A DNA stretch of 55,043 bases, from NCBI GenBank assembly GCA_020630575.1, contig JAHDBD010000006.1, forward strand, positions 176,932-231,974, in the 5' to 3' direction. A program made the position numbers and the translations under genes. Positions 32,385-41,050 of the stretch are shown in pieces; position 1 is the stretch's first letter, and every line of letters begins with the position of its first letter. The stretch comes from Bernardetia sp. Its GTDB lineage: Bacteria > Bacteroidota > Bacteroidia > Cytophagales > Bernardetiaceae. The notes beneath the pieces were generated by a model. The model did no database searches. It had not been told where the DNA came from and saw only the letters and a list, made by a program, of their open reading frames with translations.

Positions 32385-33515
32385 ATGAGTACAGCAGAAA
32401 AACAAGCACAAGAATTAAACGGATTATCAATTTTTGGAACATCAGCAGAAGATATTGCATCAACTGTAGAAGATGAATCTTATGAAGGTTCAAGTTTCGT
32501 TGGATTTTTAGAGTTAAACCCACAAGGTGCAGCAGATAAAAAAGATTCAGCATATGTTAAATTGATTCAAAATCCCGACCAACAAGCTAAGAATATTTTA
32601 TCTAAAACATCTTACAAGATTGTTACATCATGTGCAACAAAAAATTTCATGTTTGATTCAGCTAAGAGTTTAGGTTGGAGAGAAAATGATTGTCAAATTG
32701 TGAATTTGTGGGATGAATGTAAAGGTGATAAATTAAAAGAAGAAAAGTTTAAAAAACACTTCCAATTTAGAAAACCTAGAGTTGTATTACTTCAAGTATT
32801 AAGATATGATAGTAAACCCGAATTAGTTGGTTCTATTATGCCTTTAAGAATTACAGAAGAGGTTGAAGACTTAATTAAGAAAACAGTTAAACCATCTAAA
32901 GAAGATGTTGAATTAAATGATGTTGTTGCAAACAATGTTTATGATATTTTCGATGGTCATTGTTTGTTATTAGAGGCAGGTATTAAGTCAATCCCATCAA
33001 CAACAGGTGGCGAAACTAAAATTGGTCGTGACTTTAAAAACAGTAAGTTTATTAAAGCTACATCTTTTAAACACTTCTTAGTACCTCAATTGGATGATGA
33101 GGGTAATAAAGTTACCAAAACTGTTGGAGAAAAAGAAGTTGTTCAATATGAAAAGATTGAATTGACGGCTGATGAAAGAAATATGTATGCTAATAAGGAT
33201 TATACAGGAACTTTATTAGAAAAGTTGAAAAGAGTTTTATCATACTTAAATGATGAAGACACCGCTAAACATGTAGATTTCGGATATAGAGAGCCAAGCG
33301 AAGATAGAACTAAAATGGTTAACGGATTAATTAGTTCTTTTAGAGCAGGTGAACCAATGGTAATTAACGGTGCAGCAGAAGCAGAAGCAGATGCGGATGC
33401 TGATGATTCTGAAACAGCTACAGGAGAAAATGAAAATAAGTCTGAAACAAGTGATAGTATCGCTGAAAAAGATTTATTAGATATTGTAGAAAAAGCTGAA
33501 AAAGCAGGAGAATAA
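32385..33515 (+). CDS. Candidate single-stranded DNA-binding protein (gp32-like)
   Basis: A 376-residue protein. The C-terminus from about residue 333 is strongly acidic (AEAEADADADDSETATGE), as in ssDNA-binding proteins that recruit partners through an acidic tail. The middle has beta-rich segments. A long leader, a strong host-type promoter and its own terminator fit a highly expressed single gene such as T4 gene 32. There is no sequence hallmark of gp32 (zinc Cys/His or OB motif) that I can confirm, so the name is a hypothesis. The next rightward unit includes a helicase, consistent with a replication/recombination setting. Confidence 0.5.
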   Translation: MSTAEKQAQELNGLSIFGTSAEDIASTVEDESYEGSSFVGFLELNPQGAADKKDSAYVKLIQNPDQQAKNILSKTSYKIVTSCATKNFMFDSAKSLGWRENDCQIVNLWDECKGDKLKEEKFKKHFQFRKPRVVLLQVLRYDSKPELVGSIMPLRITEEVEDLIKKTVKPSKEDVELNDVVANNVYDIFDGHCLLLEAGIKSIPSTTGGETKIGRDFKNSKFIKATSFKHFLVPQLDDEGNKVTKTVGEKEVVQYEKIELTADERNMYANKDYTGTLLEKLKRVLSYLNDEDTAKHVDFGYREPSEDRTKMVNGLISSFRAGEPMVINGAAEAEADADADDSETATGENENKSETSDSIAEKDLLDIVEKAEKAGE

Positions 33516-33538
33516 TAATATATATATTTTCGATAAAT

Positions 33539-33572
33539 AAAAAACCATCAACAATGTTGATGGTTTTTTTTT
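33539..33572 (+). terminator. Terminator after the candidate ssDNA-binding protein gene
   Basis: CCATCAACA and its complement TGTTGATGG (33545-33563) flanked by A-run and a nine-T run. Confidence 0.92.
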
Positions 33573-33610
33573 ATTTATACTATACATAGGTTAGAAAACA
33601 TTATAAACCT

Positions 33611-34513
33611 ATGAGTAAAATAAATTTAGATTCGATATGTGAAAAAATATTTTTCATTAATATGGAATCATCCAAACTAAGACGAGAACAATCATTTAAA
33701 AATCTAGGAAATCTAAACCTAGATATTGAACGTGTAAATGCTGTAACACCCGAAAACTTTAAAGAAGAATCTATTAAATTGGGTATTAATTTAAACTTTA
33801 ATGATATACCCAATAATAACACTAAAGAAATTTATACGGTACATACTAAAAGGTCGCCAAGATGGAGAGGTGATATATGTTGTGGATTATCTCATGTAAA
33901 AGCTATTGAAAAAGCTTTAGAACAAAATTTACGTAAAGTTATGATATGTGAAGATGATTTTGTATATTTGCAAGATGATTCTTTAAAATTTCAGAAAAAT
34001 ATAGACGATATACCAAAGGATTTTGATGTTATTCATATAACATCGTTGCTTCATGGAAATTACAACAATGCGTTTAAGAATAATAAATTTATTGATTATA
34101 AAGTAAAGGGTAAATTTATTAATGAAACAGTTTTCCAAGTAAAATATGGTTTACTCGGAACAGGTGCATATATAATTAATTTAGAGAATAAAAAATTTAT
34201 TGATGAATACTTTAGTATATTAAAAAGTGGTGGCATATCCGACTGTTTAATGGCTTTTAGAATGCAATCAAAATATATACATTATACAACAAAATATAAG
34301 TTAGGATATCAAGATTATCAACTTCCAACAACTATAGCAAGAAAGAAAGGTGAAGAAGTTGATATACTTTCACCTAGAATTAAATGGTTAAAGAATGTCA
34401 CATTCAATACACCATGGTCTATATTGGAGCAGAAGAGTAAAAATAAAGTAGAAATAGTTAAAAAATACTTAGAAAATACACCAAATGAGATTAAAATTTG
34501 TAAAAAACTTTAA
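33611..34513 (+). CDS. Glycosyltransferase, family 25-like
   Basis: A 300-residue protein. The order of motifs fits family 25 (LPS-type) transferases: N-terminal IFFINMESSKLRREQS (the FVINLxxxxxR pattern), GLSHVKAIEKAL (residues 92-103, CxLSHxxA pattern) and ICEDDF (112-117, the LEDD metal/sugar-nucleotide site), followed by FDVIHITS. It likely transfers sugars onto protein, DNA or envelope glycans; substrate unknown. There is no signal peptide, so it acts in the cytoplasm. It overlaps the helicase gene by 29 bases. There is no clear promoter box directly before it. Confidence 0.75.
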   Translation: MSKINLDSICEKIFFINMESSKLRREQSFKNLGNLNLDIERVNAVTPENFKEESIKLGINLNFNDIPNNNTKEIYTVHTKRSPRWRGDICCGLSHVKAIEKALEQNLRKVMICEDDFVYLQDDSLKFQKNIDDIPKDFDVIHITSLLHGNYNNAFKNNKFIDYKVKGKFINETVFQVKYGLLGTGAYIINLENKKFIDEYFSILKSGGISDCLMAFRMQSKYIHYTTKYKLGYQDYQLPTTIARKKGEEVDILSPRIKWLKNVTFNTPWSILEQKSKNKVEIVKKYLENTPNEIKICKKL

Positions 34514-36056
34514 ATATTTAAAAGTTTTAGAGGCTAATAGAATAGAAATAGCACAATTAACAACAATTACAAGTGGTAAGAGATATTCATATCAAAAGAA
34601 AAGGGATGAGGTTTGTAAGTTTTTTCATAATTTCGACTTAATACCTGCGGGGTTTTGGACTTCTATACTTACGTTAGGTAGAAAAGGTTATAATGTTAAA
34701 ATTGATAATTTGGGAAGTTTTCTAACAAAAATCGATAAACAGGAATTATCTGATTGGTTAGAAGTACAGGATTTAAATTATTTACCATACAAATATCAAG
34801 AAAAAGCACTTTTATTAGCTTTAAGCTTTAGGCATTGTAGGCTACTTTTAGACACCTCTGCGGGTAAATCTTTTATTATTTATCTATATTGTTTATATCT
34901 TCTAAAAAATAAGCTTAAAAAAGATTTAAAGGTTTTGGTTTTAGTTCCTAGAACTCTACTAGTTTCACAATTACCAAAAGATTTTAAGGATTATACCGAT
35001 TCCGAATTTATAGTTTGTGATAGAATAATGGGTGGTGGTAAAACATTCGAAAACTCTAATGTTGTTGTCGGTAATATAGATAGTGTTATATCTAAACCAA
35101 AATCATGGTTTAATCAGTTTGGTGCAATAGTTATAGATGAAGCTCATAAGATTCAAAACATTTCAACCCAAAGGGTTATGAATACAATGTTTCAGAATCC
35201 TAATTGTGATTATATATTAGGTTTAAGTGGTACTTTTGAAACAAAGGATAATGGCTCTTCAAAGTATGATGAATATAAAGCTGTTACAGAGACTGCATAT
35301 TTAGGTTCAATACTTATGAAGTTATATGTTGAAGATTTACTAAAAGAGGGTACTGTTACGCCTTGTAAAATAACATCATATAAATTTAGTGGAGATTATA
35401 ATTTATCACGAGATTTTTATAATCATCCCGATTGTGCTGATGAAGATGGTAGATTTCTTTTTGAGTGTAATTATATCCAAGGAATAAAACAATATAGAGA
35501 TTTTATTACAGTTATTTCAGCAAGAATGGAATTAAATCAAGTATTATTATTCAATACAAAGAAGTTTCTTCATAAAATGGCTGACGAAATGGAAGAATAT
35601 TTGAATAAAAATAACATTGATAAAAAAGTTTTCAGAATTGATGGTGATACTAAAAATAAGGTTCGTGATGAAATTATGGAAGTAATGTCAAAAGATAGCA
35701 ATTGTATTCTTTATTCAATGTATTCAATATTATCAACAGGGGTATCTATTAAGTCTTTATTTGCTATTGGTTTAGTTGACTCGACAGTATCAGTTTCTAG
35801 AGTTAGACAAAGCGTTGGACGTATTTTAAGACTACATCCTTCAAAAACATATGCACAAGTTAATGATTTCTCAGTAATTTTTAGAAAGTTTGGTGGTAAA
35901 GAATGGGGTGGGAGTTACTTGAATTCATATGCTAAACATTTAAAAGAGAGACTGTTTATTTATAATAAAAGAAAATTTCCTGTAAATGAGGTTAAGTTGG
36001 ATATAAAAGGTCGCTCAGATTTTATGAATGAAATACCTAGAGTACACCGAAAATAA
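34485..36056 (+). CDS. uvsW: UvsW-like superfamily 2 DNA helicase
   Basis: A 523-residue helicase. Motifs in order: Walker A TSAGKS (124-129), DEAH box VIDEAH (216-221), motif III SGT (248-250), and motif VI QSVGRILR (442-449). T4 UvsW is a DEAD/DEAH-type ATPase that unwinds branched DNA (R-loops, stalled forks) and aids the switch to recombination-dependent replication. The N-terminal 95 residues act as a substrate-binding extension, also a UvsW trait. Length is near T4 UvsW (503). The ATG at 34485 overlaps the glycosyltransferase by 29 bases, so both are co-transcribed. Confidence 0.85.
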   Translation: MRLKFVKNFKYLKVLEANRIEIAQLTTITSGKRYSYQKKRDEVCKFFHNFDLIPAGFWTSILTLGRKGYNVKIDNLGSFLTKIDKQELSDWLEVQDLNYLPYKYQEKALLLALSFRHCRLLLDTSAGKSFIIYLYCLYLLKNKLKKDLKVLVLVPRTLLVSQLPKDFKDYTDSEFIVCDRIMGGGKTFENSNVVVGNIDSVISKPKSWFNQFGAIVIDEAHKIQNISTQRVMNTMFQNPNCDYILGLSGTFETKDNGSSKYDEYKAVTETAYLGSILMKLYVEDLLKEGTVTPCKITSYKFSGDYNLSRDFYNHPDCADEDGRFLFECNYIQGIKQYRDFITVISARMELNQVLLFNTKKFLHKMADEMEEYLNKNNIDKKVFRIDGDTKNKVRDEIMEVMSKDSNCILYSMYSILSTGVSIKSLFAIGLVDSTVSVSRVRQSVGRILRLHPSKTYAQVNDFSVIFRKFGGKEWGGSYLNSYAKHLKERLFIYNKRKFPVNEVKLDIKGRSDFMNEIPRVHRK

Positions 36057-36100
36057 GAAAAGTTTTGGTATATACTAATATACTAAAACATTTCAAAATA

Positions 36101-36550
36101 ATGAGAAAAAATAAAAACGAAAGTAAAGAATTAGAAAGTAATTTTTTAAAGAATGAATATGATGGTTTAGACCAAGAAACATATTACACATCTGTTATAA
36201 AACTTCCCGAAAAGATAACATCTACCGCAATTTCAGTAGATGCTAAATTTTCAGATAAGAGTGATACAATTTTTTTATATGAATATTTGGAAAAGAATGA
36301 AAGTCGTTATACACCATATATAAACACTCTTAGAAATAATGTTGTTAGGATTAAAGATAATACTATTGCAAATAATATTTTCGGTGACCTTTATGGGGAA
36401 TTTAATACAGTTATAGATACTGTTGAAATATTTGATGTTATAGTTACATATTTTGGTTTTGAATATAAAGATTTTTTCGATAAACTAATTCTAAGATATA
36501 GAAACCAACTAATTAAAGACCTTTCTAAGAGAAAGGATATAAAATTATAA
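36101..36550 (+). CDS. Unknown small protein after the helicase
   Basis: A 149-residue protein. The reading frame opens with TTG at 36065, but ATG 36101 (MRKNKNESKELE) is the likely start because it is the first ATG in the frame. Charged, mixed alpha/beta, ending in a basic segment RKDIKL. The gene lies between helicase and a possible tail terminator gene. No family recognised. Confidence 0.68.
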   Translation: MRKNKNESKELESNFLKNEYDGLDQETYYTSVIKLPEKITSTAISVDAKFSDKSDTIFLYEYLEKNESRYTPYINTLRNNVVRIKDNTIANNIFGDLYGEFNTVIDTVEIFDVIVTYFGFEYKDFFDKLILRYRNQLIKDLSKRKDIKL

Positions 36551-36560
36551 ATTTATAAAC

Positions 36561-37358
36561 ATGAAATACACCTATTTTGAAAAAGCTATCATAGCAATGG
36601 TAAACGAACTTAAAGAGTTGTTTAAAAATTACTCTTATGTTTCTAATATAAAGAGATATCAAGAATTTCCTGTTTTCATTCAATCTTCGGGTGACGAAAC
36701 ATTTATGGAAGTTCACTCGGATAGAATAGCAAAAAGTGAAAAATCAGATAAGATGATTATACCCGCATTAGTTTTGGACTTTATAGGTATAACTTTTGAT
36801 GAGGATAATAAGACTAATGAAGTTAACGGAAATATAACATTAAAGCATAACGGAATTGAATCTGAATATGTTGGTGAAGTTACACACTATCCATGTGAAA
36901 TTAGATTTGATGGTACTGCAATATTTGGAGATATTTTTCAATATATGTCCTTTGTCGAATATCTAATGAATGGTGTATATAAATCAAGACCATTCAAATT
37001 CGAATATATGGGTAAAATGCAAGATGGTATAGTCGTATTGGAAACAAGTGACCATGATGTAGAGAAAAATCAAACTTTATCTTTTGGAGATATTGATGAA
37101 GTTGGTTCACATACAGAAACCCTTTCATTTAACACAAAACTACAATATCCATCATTTAATTTAAATAGCTCATTAACCGATAAAGTTGATTCAGAGGGTG
37201 ATGGTAATATTGAATGTGGTGTTGGTGTTCCAAAAGACTTACAAAATAGTAATAATATAATTAAGGGTATTATACACTATAATAATGAAGAGAAATTTGA
37301 TAATCAGATTTCTAAAGACGTTACGGGTAAATTCCCTCTTGATAAACAAAAAATATAA
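36561..37358 (+). CDS. Possible tail terminator / sheath stabiliser (gp15-like)
   Basis: A 265-residue protein. Residues 7-50 (IIAMVNELKELFKNYSYVSNIKRYQEFPVF, broken as MVNELKELFKN and IKRYQEFPVF) match the spacing of the N-terminal part of T4 gp15, a helix followed by I-x-K/R, then a strand. The following IIPALVLDFIGITFDED, the IFQYMSFVEYLMN helix and the strand pattern DGIVVLETSDHDV also resemble gp15. T4 gp15 caps the tail and joins it to the head. It would be an unusual site for a tail gene, between helicase and membrane genes. Assignment by pattern only. Confidence 0.45.
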   Translation: MKYTYFEKAIIAMVNELKELFKNYSYVSNIKRYQEFPVFIQSSGDETFMEVHSDRIAKSEKSDKMIIPALVLDFIGITFDEDNKTNEVNGNITLKHNGIESEYVGEVTHYPCEIRFDGTAIFGDIFQYMSFVEYLMNGVYKSRPFKFEYMGKMQDGIVVLETSDHDVEKNQTLSFGDIDEVGSHTETLSFNTKLQYPSFNLNSSLTDKVDSEGDGNIECGVGVPKDLQNSNNIIKGIIHYNNEEKFDNQISKDVTGKFPLDKQKI

Positions 37359-37361
37359 TAT

Positions 37362-37934
37362 ATGAGTAAAACATATAAACCAAAACCTATAAAGAAAGCG
37401 TTATTTAAAAATATTTGGACTAAATTTATACAACCATTTTTGATATATACGATTCTACCATTTTCTTTAATATACCTAGTATCAAATTCTATAAATTATT
37501 TTGGACAAAGGAATATGATTAAAAAATCTTTATTATCATCACAAGCATTTGTTGATATTTTAGATGAAAACGGTTTTCATATACCAACTTTTAAAATATT
37601 ATGGTTATTTAATTTCAGACCATATATTTTAGAAAGTATACAATTGGTTGCTGATAAGTCTATAATAGTTTCAGATATGCATCAAGAAACTGTTAGACGA
37701 ATTATTTTAGAAAATATAAAACATATGCTATCTATGGAATACTCTAAAGTAGTTAGTGAAAATACATCATTAAAAGTGTTACAACCAAATAATACGGTAA
37801 TATTGGTAAGTCTTGTTCCGTCTTGGTTAAGCTCTTTTAGAGTTTCTTTAAAAGAATTTCTTTTTTGTATAGCTATAAATTTAGTTATTTTTGGTACATA
37901 CTTTTTAATATCAAATTACACTACATTATTTTAA
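37362..37934 (+). CDS. Two-pass membrane protein, unknown
   Basis: A 190-residue protein with two hydrophobic segments (about 23-43 and 166-184) and a charged domain between them. N and C ends are likely cytoplasmic. Starts 3 bases after the previous gene; ends before a strong promoter. Function not recognised. Confidence 0.62.
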   Translation: MSKTYKPKPIKKALFKNIWTKFIQPFLIYTILPFSLIYLVSNSINYFGQRNMIKKSLLSSQAFVDILDENGFHIPTFKILWLFNFRPYILESIQLVADKSIIVSDMHQETVRRIILENIKHMLSMEYSKVVSENTSLKVLQPNNTVILVSLVPSWLSSFRVSLKEFLFCIAINLVIFGTYFLISNYTTLF

Positions 37935-37943
37935 AAATAAATT

Positions 37944-37974
37944 TTGGTAATTTGAATAAAAAGTATTAAATTTG
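37944..37974 (+). promoter_or_regulatory. Bacteroidetes-type promoter (TTG ... TAAATTTG)
   Basis: TTG at 37944-37946 and TAAATTTG at 37967-37974, 20 bases apart. 27 bases before the next ATG. Confidence 0.85.
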
Positions 37975-38001
37975 CACAATTATAAATTAAAACATTAAAA
38001 C

Positions 38002-38559
38002 ATGAGTGAAACTAAAAAAGAATTAACACTAAACGAGATTTTAGAAAAGAGAAATAATGACTTAATAGATAAATTTAAACAATATAATACACCCGAATTC
38101 TTGAAGATGGATTCTGCTGAAAGAAATGATATCGTTTTAGCCAAGTTTGATGAAGTTAAAAACGAAATCGAATCAAGAATTTATCCACTAGTTGGTGATG
38201 CTCTTAAAGGTGTTAGAAACTTAACATTTAACTACTTTAATCAATTTCATAAACCTGTAACAGATTTAGATAAGTTTATGTCTTTATGCACAGTTTTATC
38301 AAAAATTGATGACGACTCTCAATTAAATTTAACAAAAGAGCAGGTTCAATATATTGGTGATATGTGGACTAAAATTACTTTTACCACAGTAGAGAGTGGT
38401 TTAGAGTTAGAAAAAATTAAGTCTGATATGGAAAATCTTTTCCACCCATTATTATTAGATGAAATGGAGTTGAAATATTTAGGCGGTGTTGTTGAAAACT
38501 TACGTGCATCATGGCTTATGGTCGGAACTGATAAAGAAGAAGAAGTTATTGTTGGATAA
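38002..38559 (+). CDS. Unknown helical protein, one-gene unit
   Basis: A 185-residue, mostly helical acidic protein with an N-terminal Lys/Glu helix (ETKKELTLNEILEKRN) and an acidic C-terminus (DKEEEVIVG). It has a strong promoter before it and a strong terminator after it. No family recognised. Confidence 0.75.
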   Translation: MSETKKELTLNEILEKRNNDLIDKFKQYNTPEFLKMDSAERNDIVLAKFDEVKNEIESRIYPLVGDALKGVRNLTFNYFNQFHKPVTDLDKFMSLCTVLSKIDDDSQLNLTKEQVQYIGDMWTKITFTTVESGLELEKIKSDMENLFHPLLLDEMELKYLGGVVENLRASWLMVGTDKEEEVIVG

Positions 38560-38577
38560 ACAAACTCAAATAAAAAT

Positions 38578-38613
38578 AAAAAAGGTCTTGAAACATTTCA
38601 AGACCTTTTTTTT
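38578..38613 (+). terminator. Terminator after the 185-residue gene
   Basis: A 16-bp stem (AAAAAAGGTCTTGAAA at 38578-38593, complement from 38596) with T-run of eight. Confidence 0.92.
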
Positions 38614-38628
38614 ATTATAAAAATTTAC

Positions 38629-38636
38629 TATATTTG
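38629..38636 (+). promoter_or_regulatory. TAnnTTTG promoter box (TATATTTG)
   Basis: TATATTTG, 23 bases before ATG 38660; the -33 position falls in the terminator T-run and has no TTG. Confidence 0.65.
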
Positions 38637-38659
38637 CAAATAAATAAAATTAAAATAAA

Positions 38660-39586
38660 ATGAAAACGATTTCTTATATAACTTTACAATCAAATTATAA
38701 TTTCAAAAATGGACTACCATTATTAACAAATGATGAGTCTATTTTTAGAGGTATATCAACGCTTTATGAACATAGTAAGGAAAATAATAGTAAATCAGAC
38801 CAATTCAACTATATGTTAGTGTTGGATTCAAAAACTAACACTTATGATAGAGAATTTCTTTTATTCATAACAAGTCAACTTTTCGAAAATATTGATTTAA
38901 AGTATATTGAAGGATATTCGACAACATTTGCTGACAGTTTTGTAAATCTTTATAAAAATGGTAATGAGATAAGAAAAATAGCTGACGAATCATACATTTG
39001 CTTCTCCGAGGTTTATATGGGTAAAAATGAGTTATTTATTAATGAATATTCCAATTTAAAAAATGATATTCGTTATACAAACGTGACTATTAAAAATATT
39101 TTCAAAAATAAGCAATATAATCAACGAGTTATATCCAAAAATTATAACGATTCGGTTTATGATGTTGTCAGAGCTTATGAAAATTACTTTAAGCAGAAGA
39201 GTGTGACAAGCCAATTATTAGAATTGGTTGAGTATATCAATAAATCTGATAAAAAAGTTTTAATTTATGATGATGAATTATATGGTGATATAGGTAATAT
39301 GAAAAAATTCTTTACCGAAGGGTTATATAATAAATATGACATTATCTATATAACAAATCCCACAAATTTTAGTGATGGTGATGCACTAGATATGCTTTTT
39401 GAAAGTATTAGGTCACATAAAGTTGATTATAAGGGTAATTGTGATATTGTTATATTGGATGAGTCTGATGATATTGATAAGATACACATAACTTACGCTT
39501 TAAGCAATCTAAAAGATAAAGTGGACTATTATCATCCATTTTCGGGAAAGATGTCTAAGAAACTCTTATTTAAACTAAAAGGATAG
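38660..39586 (+). CDS. Unknown protein, alpha/beta
   Basis: A 308-residue protein. Several hydrophobic strand-loop segments with acidic ends (VLIYDDELYGDIG and DIVILDESDDIDKIH) suggest a Rossmann-like alpha/beta fold, but no nucleotide-binding loop is visible. No family recognised. It is transcribed from its own TAnnTTTG box; the next strong signal is the late-like box at 39712. Confidence 0.68.
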   Translation: MKTISYITLQSNYNFKNGLPLLTNDESIFRGISTLYEHSKENNSKSDQFNYMLVLDSKTNTYDREFLLFITSQLFENIDLKYIEGYSTTFADSFVNLYKNGNEIRKIADESYICFSEVYMGKNELFINEYSNLKNDIRYTNVTIKNIFKNKQYNQRVISKNYNDSVYDVVRAYENYFKQKSVTSQLLELVEYINKSDKKVLIYDDELYGDIGNMKKFFTEGLYNKYDIIYITNPTNFSDGDALDMLFESIRSHKVDYKGNCDIVILDESDDIDKIHITYALSNLKDKVDYYHPFSGKMSKKLLFKLKG

Positions 39587-39590
39587 GTGT

Positions 39591-39710
39591 ATGTATACAG
39601 GTCAATATAATGGTATGCAAACTGTTGAACATAATGAACCTAGAGTTTCACTATGTTCAACATATGGAATTATCATATATGATATACTTAGTTTATATCC
39701 AAACACTTAA
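39591..39710 (+). CDS. Possible short ORF, 39 residues
   Basis: ATG at 39591 follows the previous stop by 4 bases; the frame ends TAA at 39710. The product (MYTGQYNGMQTVEHNEPRVS start) has no known relatives that I can name. It may be a real microprotein or chance ORF. Confidence 0.3.
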   Translation: MYTGQYNGMQTVEHNEPRVSLCSTYGIIIYDILSLYPNT

Positions 39711-39711
39711 A

Positions 39712-39723
39712 AACTATAAATAC
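39712..39723 (+). promoter_or_regulatory. Putative late promoter box, variant AACTATAAATAC
   Basis: It has the TATAAATA core and lies 19 bases before ATG 39743. The same variant occurs at 19013. Confidence 0.45.
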
Positions 39724-39742
39724 ATTAAATAAAAATTATAAA

Positions 39743-40459
39743 ATGAAAAAAAATAAAGAAATACCACTAAAGGGTGTTGTACAATTTGCTAAAAATTTCA
39801 CATCAACAGGTTCTGCATTTATATTAGCAACGTTGGGTGTAATAACTCAAACTTTTCATAATGCTTTTTTGGCTTTTGAATTATCTTCTTTTGAAGATTT
39901 TTGGTTAAGATTATTCCAAGCGGTTTTAGCATCATTTTTTGTTAGTGGTGCTTTGCTATACTTTACCGTGCGTTCGGCAAATAGTGATGATAAAACCATA
40001 AAACAATTAGTTTGGTTCTTTTTTGCTTTTGAATTTTTCTGTAATGTTTACTATTGGGCTAATAAATATATTATATTACCATGGGGTACTGATAAAGTTG
40101 TTTGGACATCAATGATAATTGCATTACCATTTTCATTTATGATTCCTTTTTCTATTAAAGCTTATGCGGGTGAGTTAAAATTCGATGAAGAAGAATTCGA
40201 TGAAGATGATATATCTGAATCGAAATTCGAAGAAGTTAAAGAAATTCTAAATAGACAGGATGATAAGATAAACACTTTCATAGATGATAATAATACAGAC
40301 TCATTTCTAAAAAATGGTGAAAAACTAGATTTAAAAATATCAACTGAGGGTGATAATGGCACTAGTGTTGTAAAAGTTTTAAAAGCAACTATAGAAAAGA
40401 ATAAAGATGATGTTGAAAATGGTGAAGATAATAATAAAACAGTTACAGATGGTGAATAA
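39743..40459 (+). CDS. Four-pass membrane protein with acidic tail
   Basis: A 238-residue protein with hydrophobic segments at about 24-45, 55-76, 87-106 and 118-138 and a long, strongly acidic cytoplasmic tail (DEEEFDEDD from about 147). The tail resembles protein-binding tails. Unknown function; being membrane-bound with a possible late box, lysis control or superinfection exclusion can be imagined but not shown. The following gene overlaps by 11 bases. Confidence 0.65.
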   Translation: MKKNKEIPLKGVVQFAKNFTSTGSAFILATLGVITQTFHNAFLAFELSSFEDFWLRLFQAVLASFFVSGALLYFTVRSANSDDKTIKQLVWFFFAFEFFCNVYYWANKYIILPWGTDKVVWTSMIIALPFSFMIPFSIKAYAGELKFDEEEFDEDDISESKFEEVKEILNRQDDKINTFIDDNNTDSFLKNGEKLDLKISTEGDNGTSVVKVLKATIEKNKDDVENGEDNNKTVTDGE

Positions 40460-40649
40460 GAATGTTAGTGATTATTTAAATGAAAAATTAAATGAAAATG
40501 AAATAGCAAGTGTGCCAAGTTCTATACCTAATATGGGTTCTTTCGTGAATGGTGAGATAGCTGATAATGTTGGTGATTCAACAATCGCAAAGAATGGTTC
40601 AGATTTAAATGGTATTTTCAAAAAGAAAAAGAGGAAAAATAAAGAATAA
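40449..40649 (+). CDS. Small unknown protein with basic C-terminus
   Basis: A 66-residue protein starting MVNKNVSDYLNEKL at 40449, with ATG overlapping the previous gene by 11 bases; the frame runs further upstream but without reason to start there. Ends with a basic tail (FKKKKRKNKE). Its stop is inside a terminator stem. No family recognised. Confidence 0.62.
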   Translation: MVNKNVSDYLNEKLNENEIASVPSSIPNMGSFVNGEIADNVGDSTIAKNGSDLNGIFKKKKRKNKE

Positions 40650-40690
40650 AATAAAACGAGATTACTATTTGGTAAATCTCGTTTTATTTT
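40648..40690 (+). terminator. Terminator with promoter element in the loop
   Basis: A 16-bp perfect stem (AAAATAAAACGAGATT at 40648-40663, complement 40675-40690). The loop contains TTTG, which is also the -33 element of the next promoter. Confidence 0.9.
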
Positions 40691-40700
40691 TATATATTTG
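40669..40700 (+). promoter_or_regulatory. Bacteroidetes-type promoter (TTG ... TATATTTG) nested in the terminator
   Basis: TTG at 40669-40671 and TATATTTG at 40693-40700, 21 bases apart; 20 bases to ATG 40721. Confidence 0.82.
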
Positions 40701-40720
40701 TGGTAAATAAAACTATAGAA

Positions 40721-41050
40721 ATGTTAGATAATAAAAAAACAGCAAGTGATGTTGATAAAATGTTTATCAATGATAAGTTTAAGGTAATTTTTGAAAAAAT
40801 TAAAGATTCTAGAATCGATTATAAAAATATAGAATGGTTGAATATGATTTACGACCATCATCCATATATTAATCATGAGAATATTAGAACCATAATTATT
40901 AAAAACTTTAAATCTAGTACTGTTAGGTTTATAGTTAGTGATAAAGATGATATGATTGAAAAAGTTGTTGAGTATACGTCGAACGATAAAAATAATCATA
41001 GAATTGATGCGATGTTGAATGCTTTGGTATTATACATTTTAAATGATTAG
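40721..41050 (+). CDS. Unknown small protein
   Basis: A 109-residue protein. The frame opens with GTG at 40700, but that overlaps the -7 promoter box, so ATG 40721 (MLDNKKTASDVDK) is preferred. Charged, alpha/beta, ends YILND; the last bases overlap the next gene's ATG. No family recognised. Confidence 0.68.
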   Translation: MLDNKKTASDVDKMFINDKFKVIFEKIKDSRIDYKNIEWLNMIYDHHPYINHENIRTIIIKNFKSSTVRFIVSDKDDMIEKVVEYTSNDKNNHRIDAMLNALVLYILND

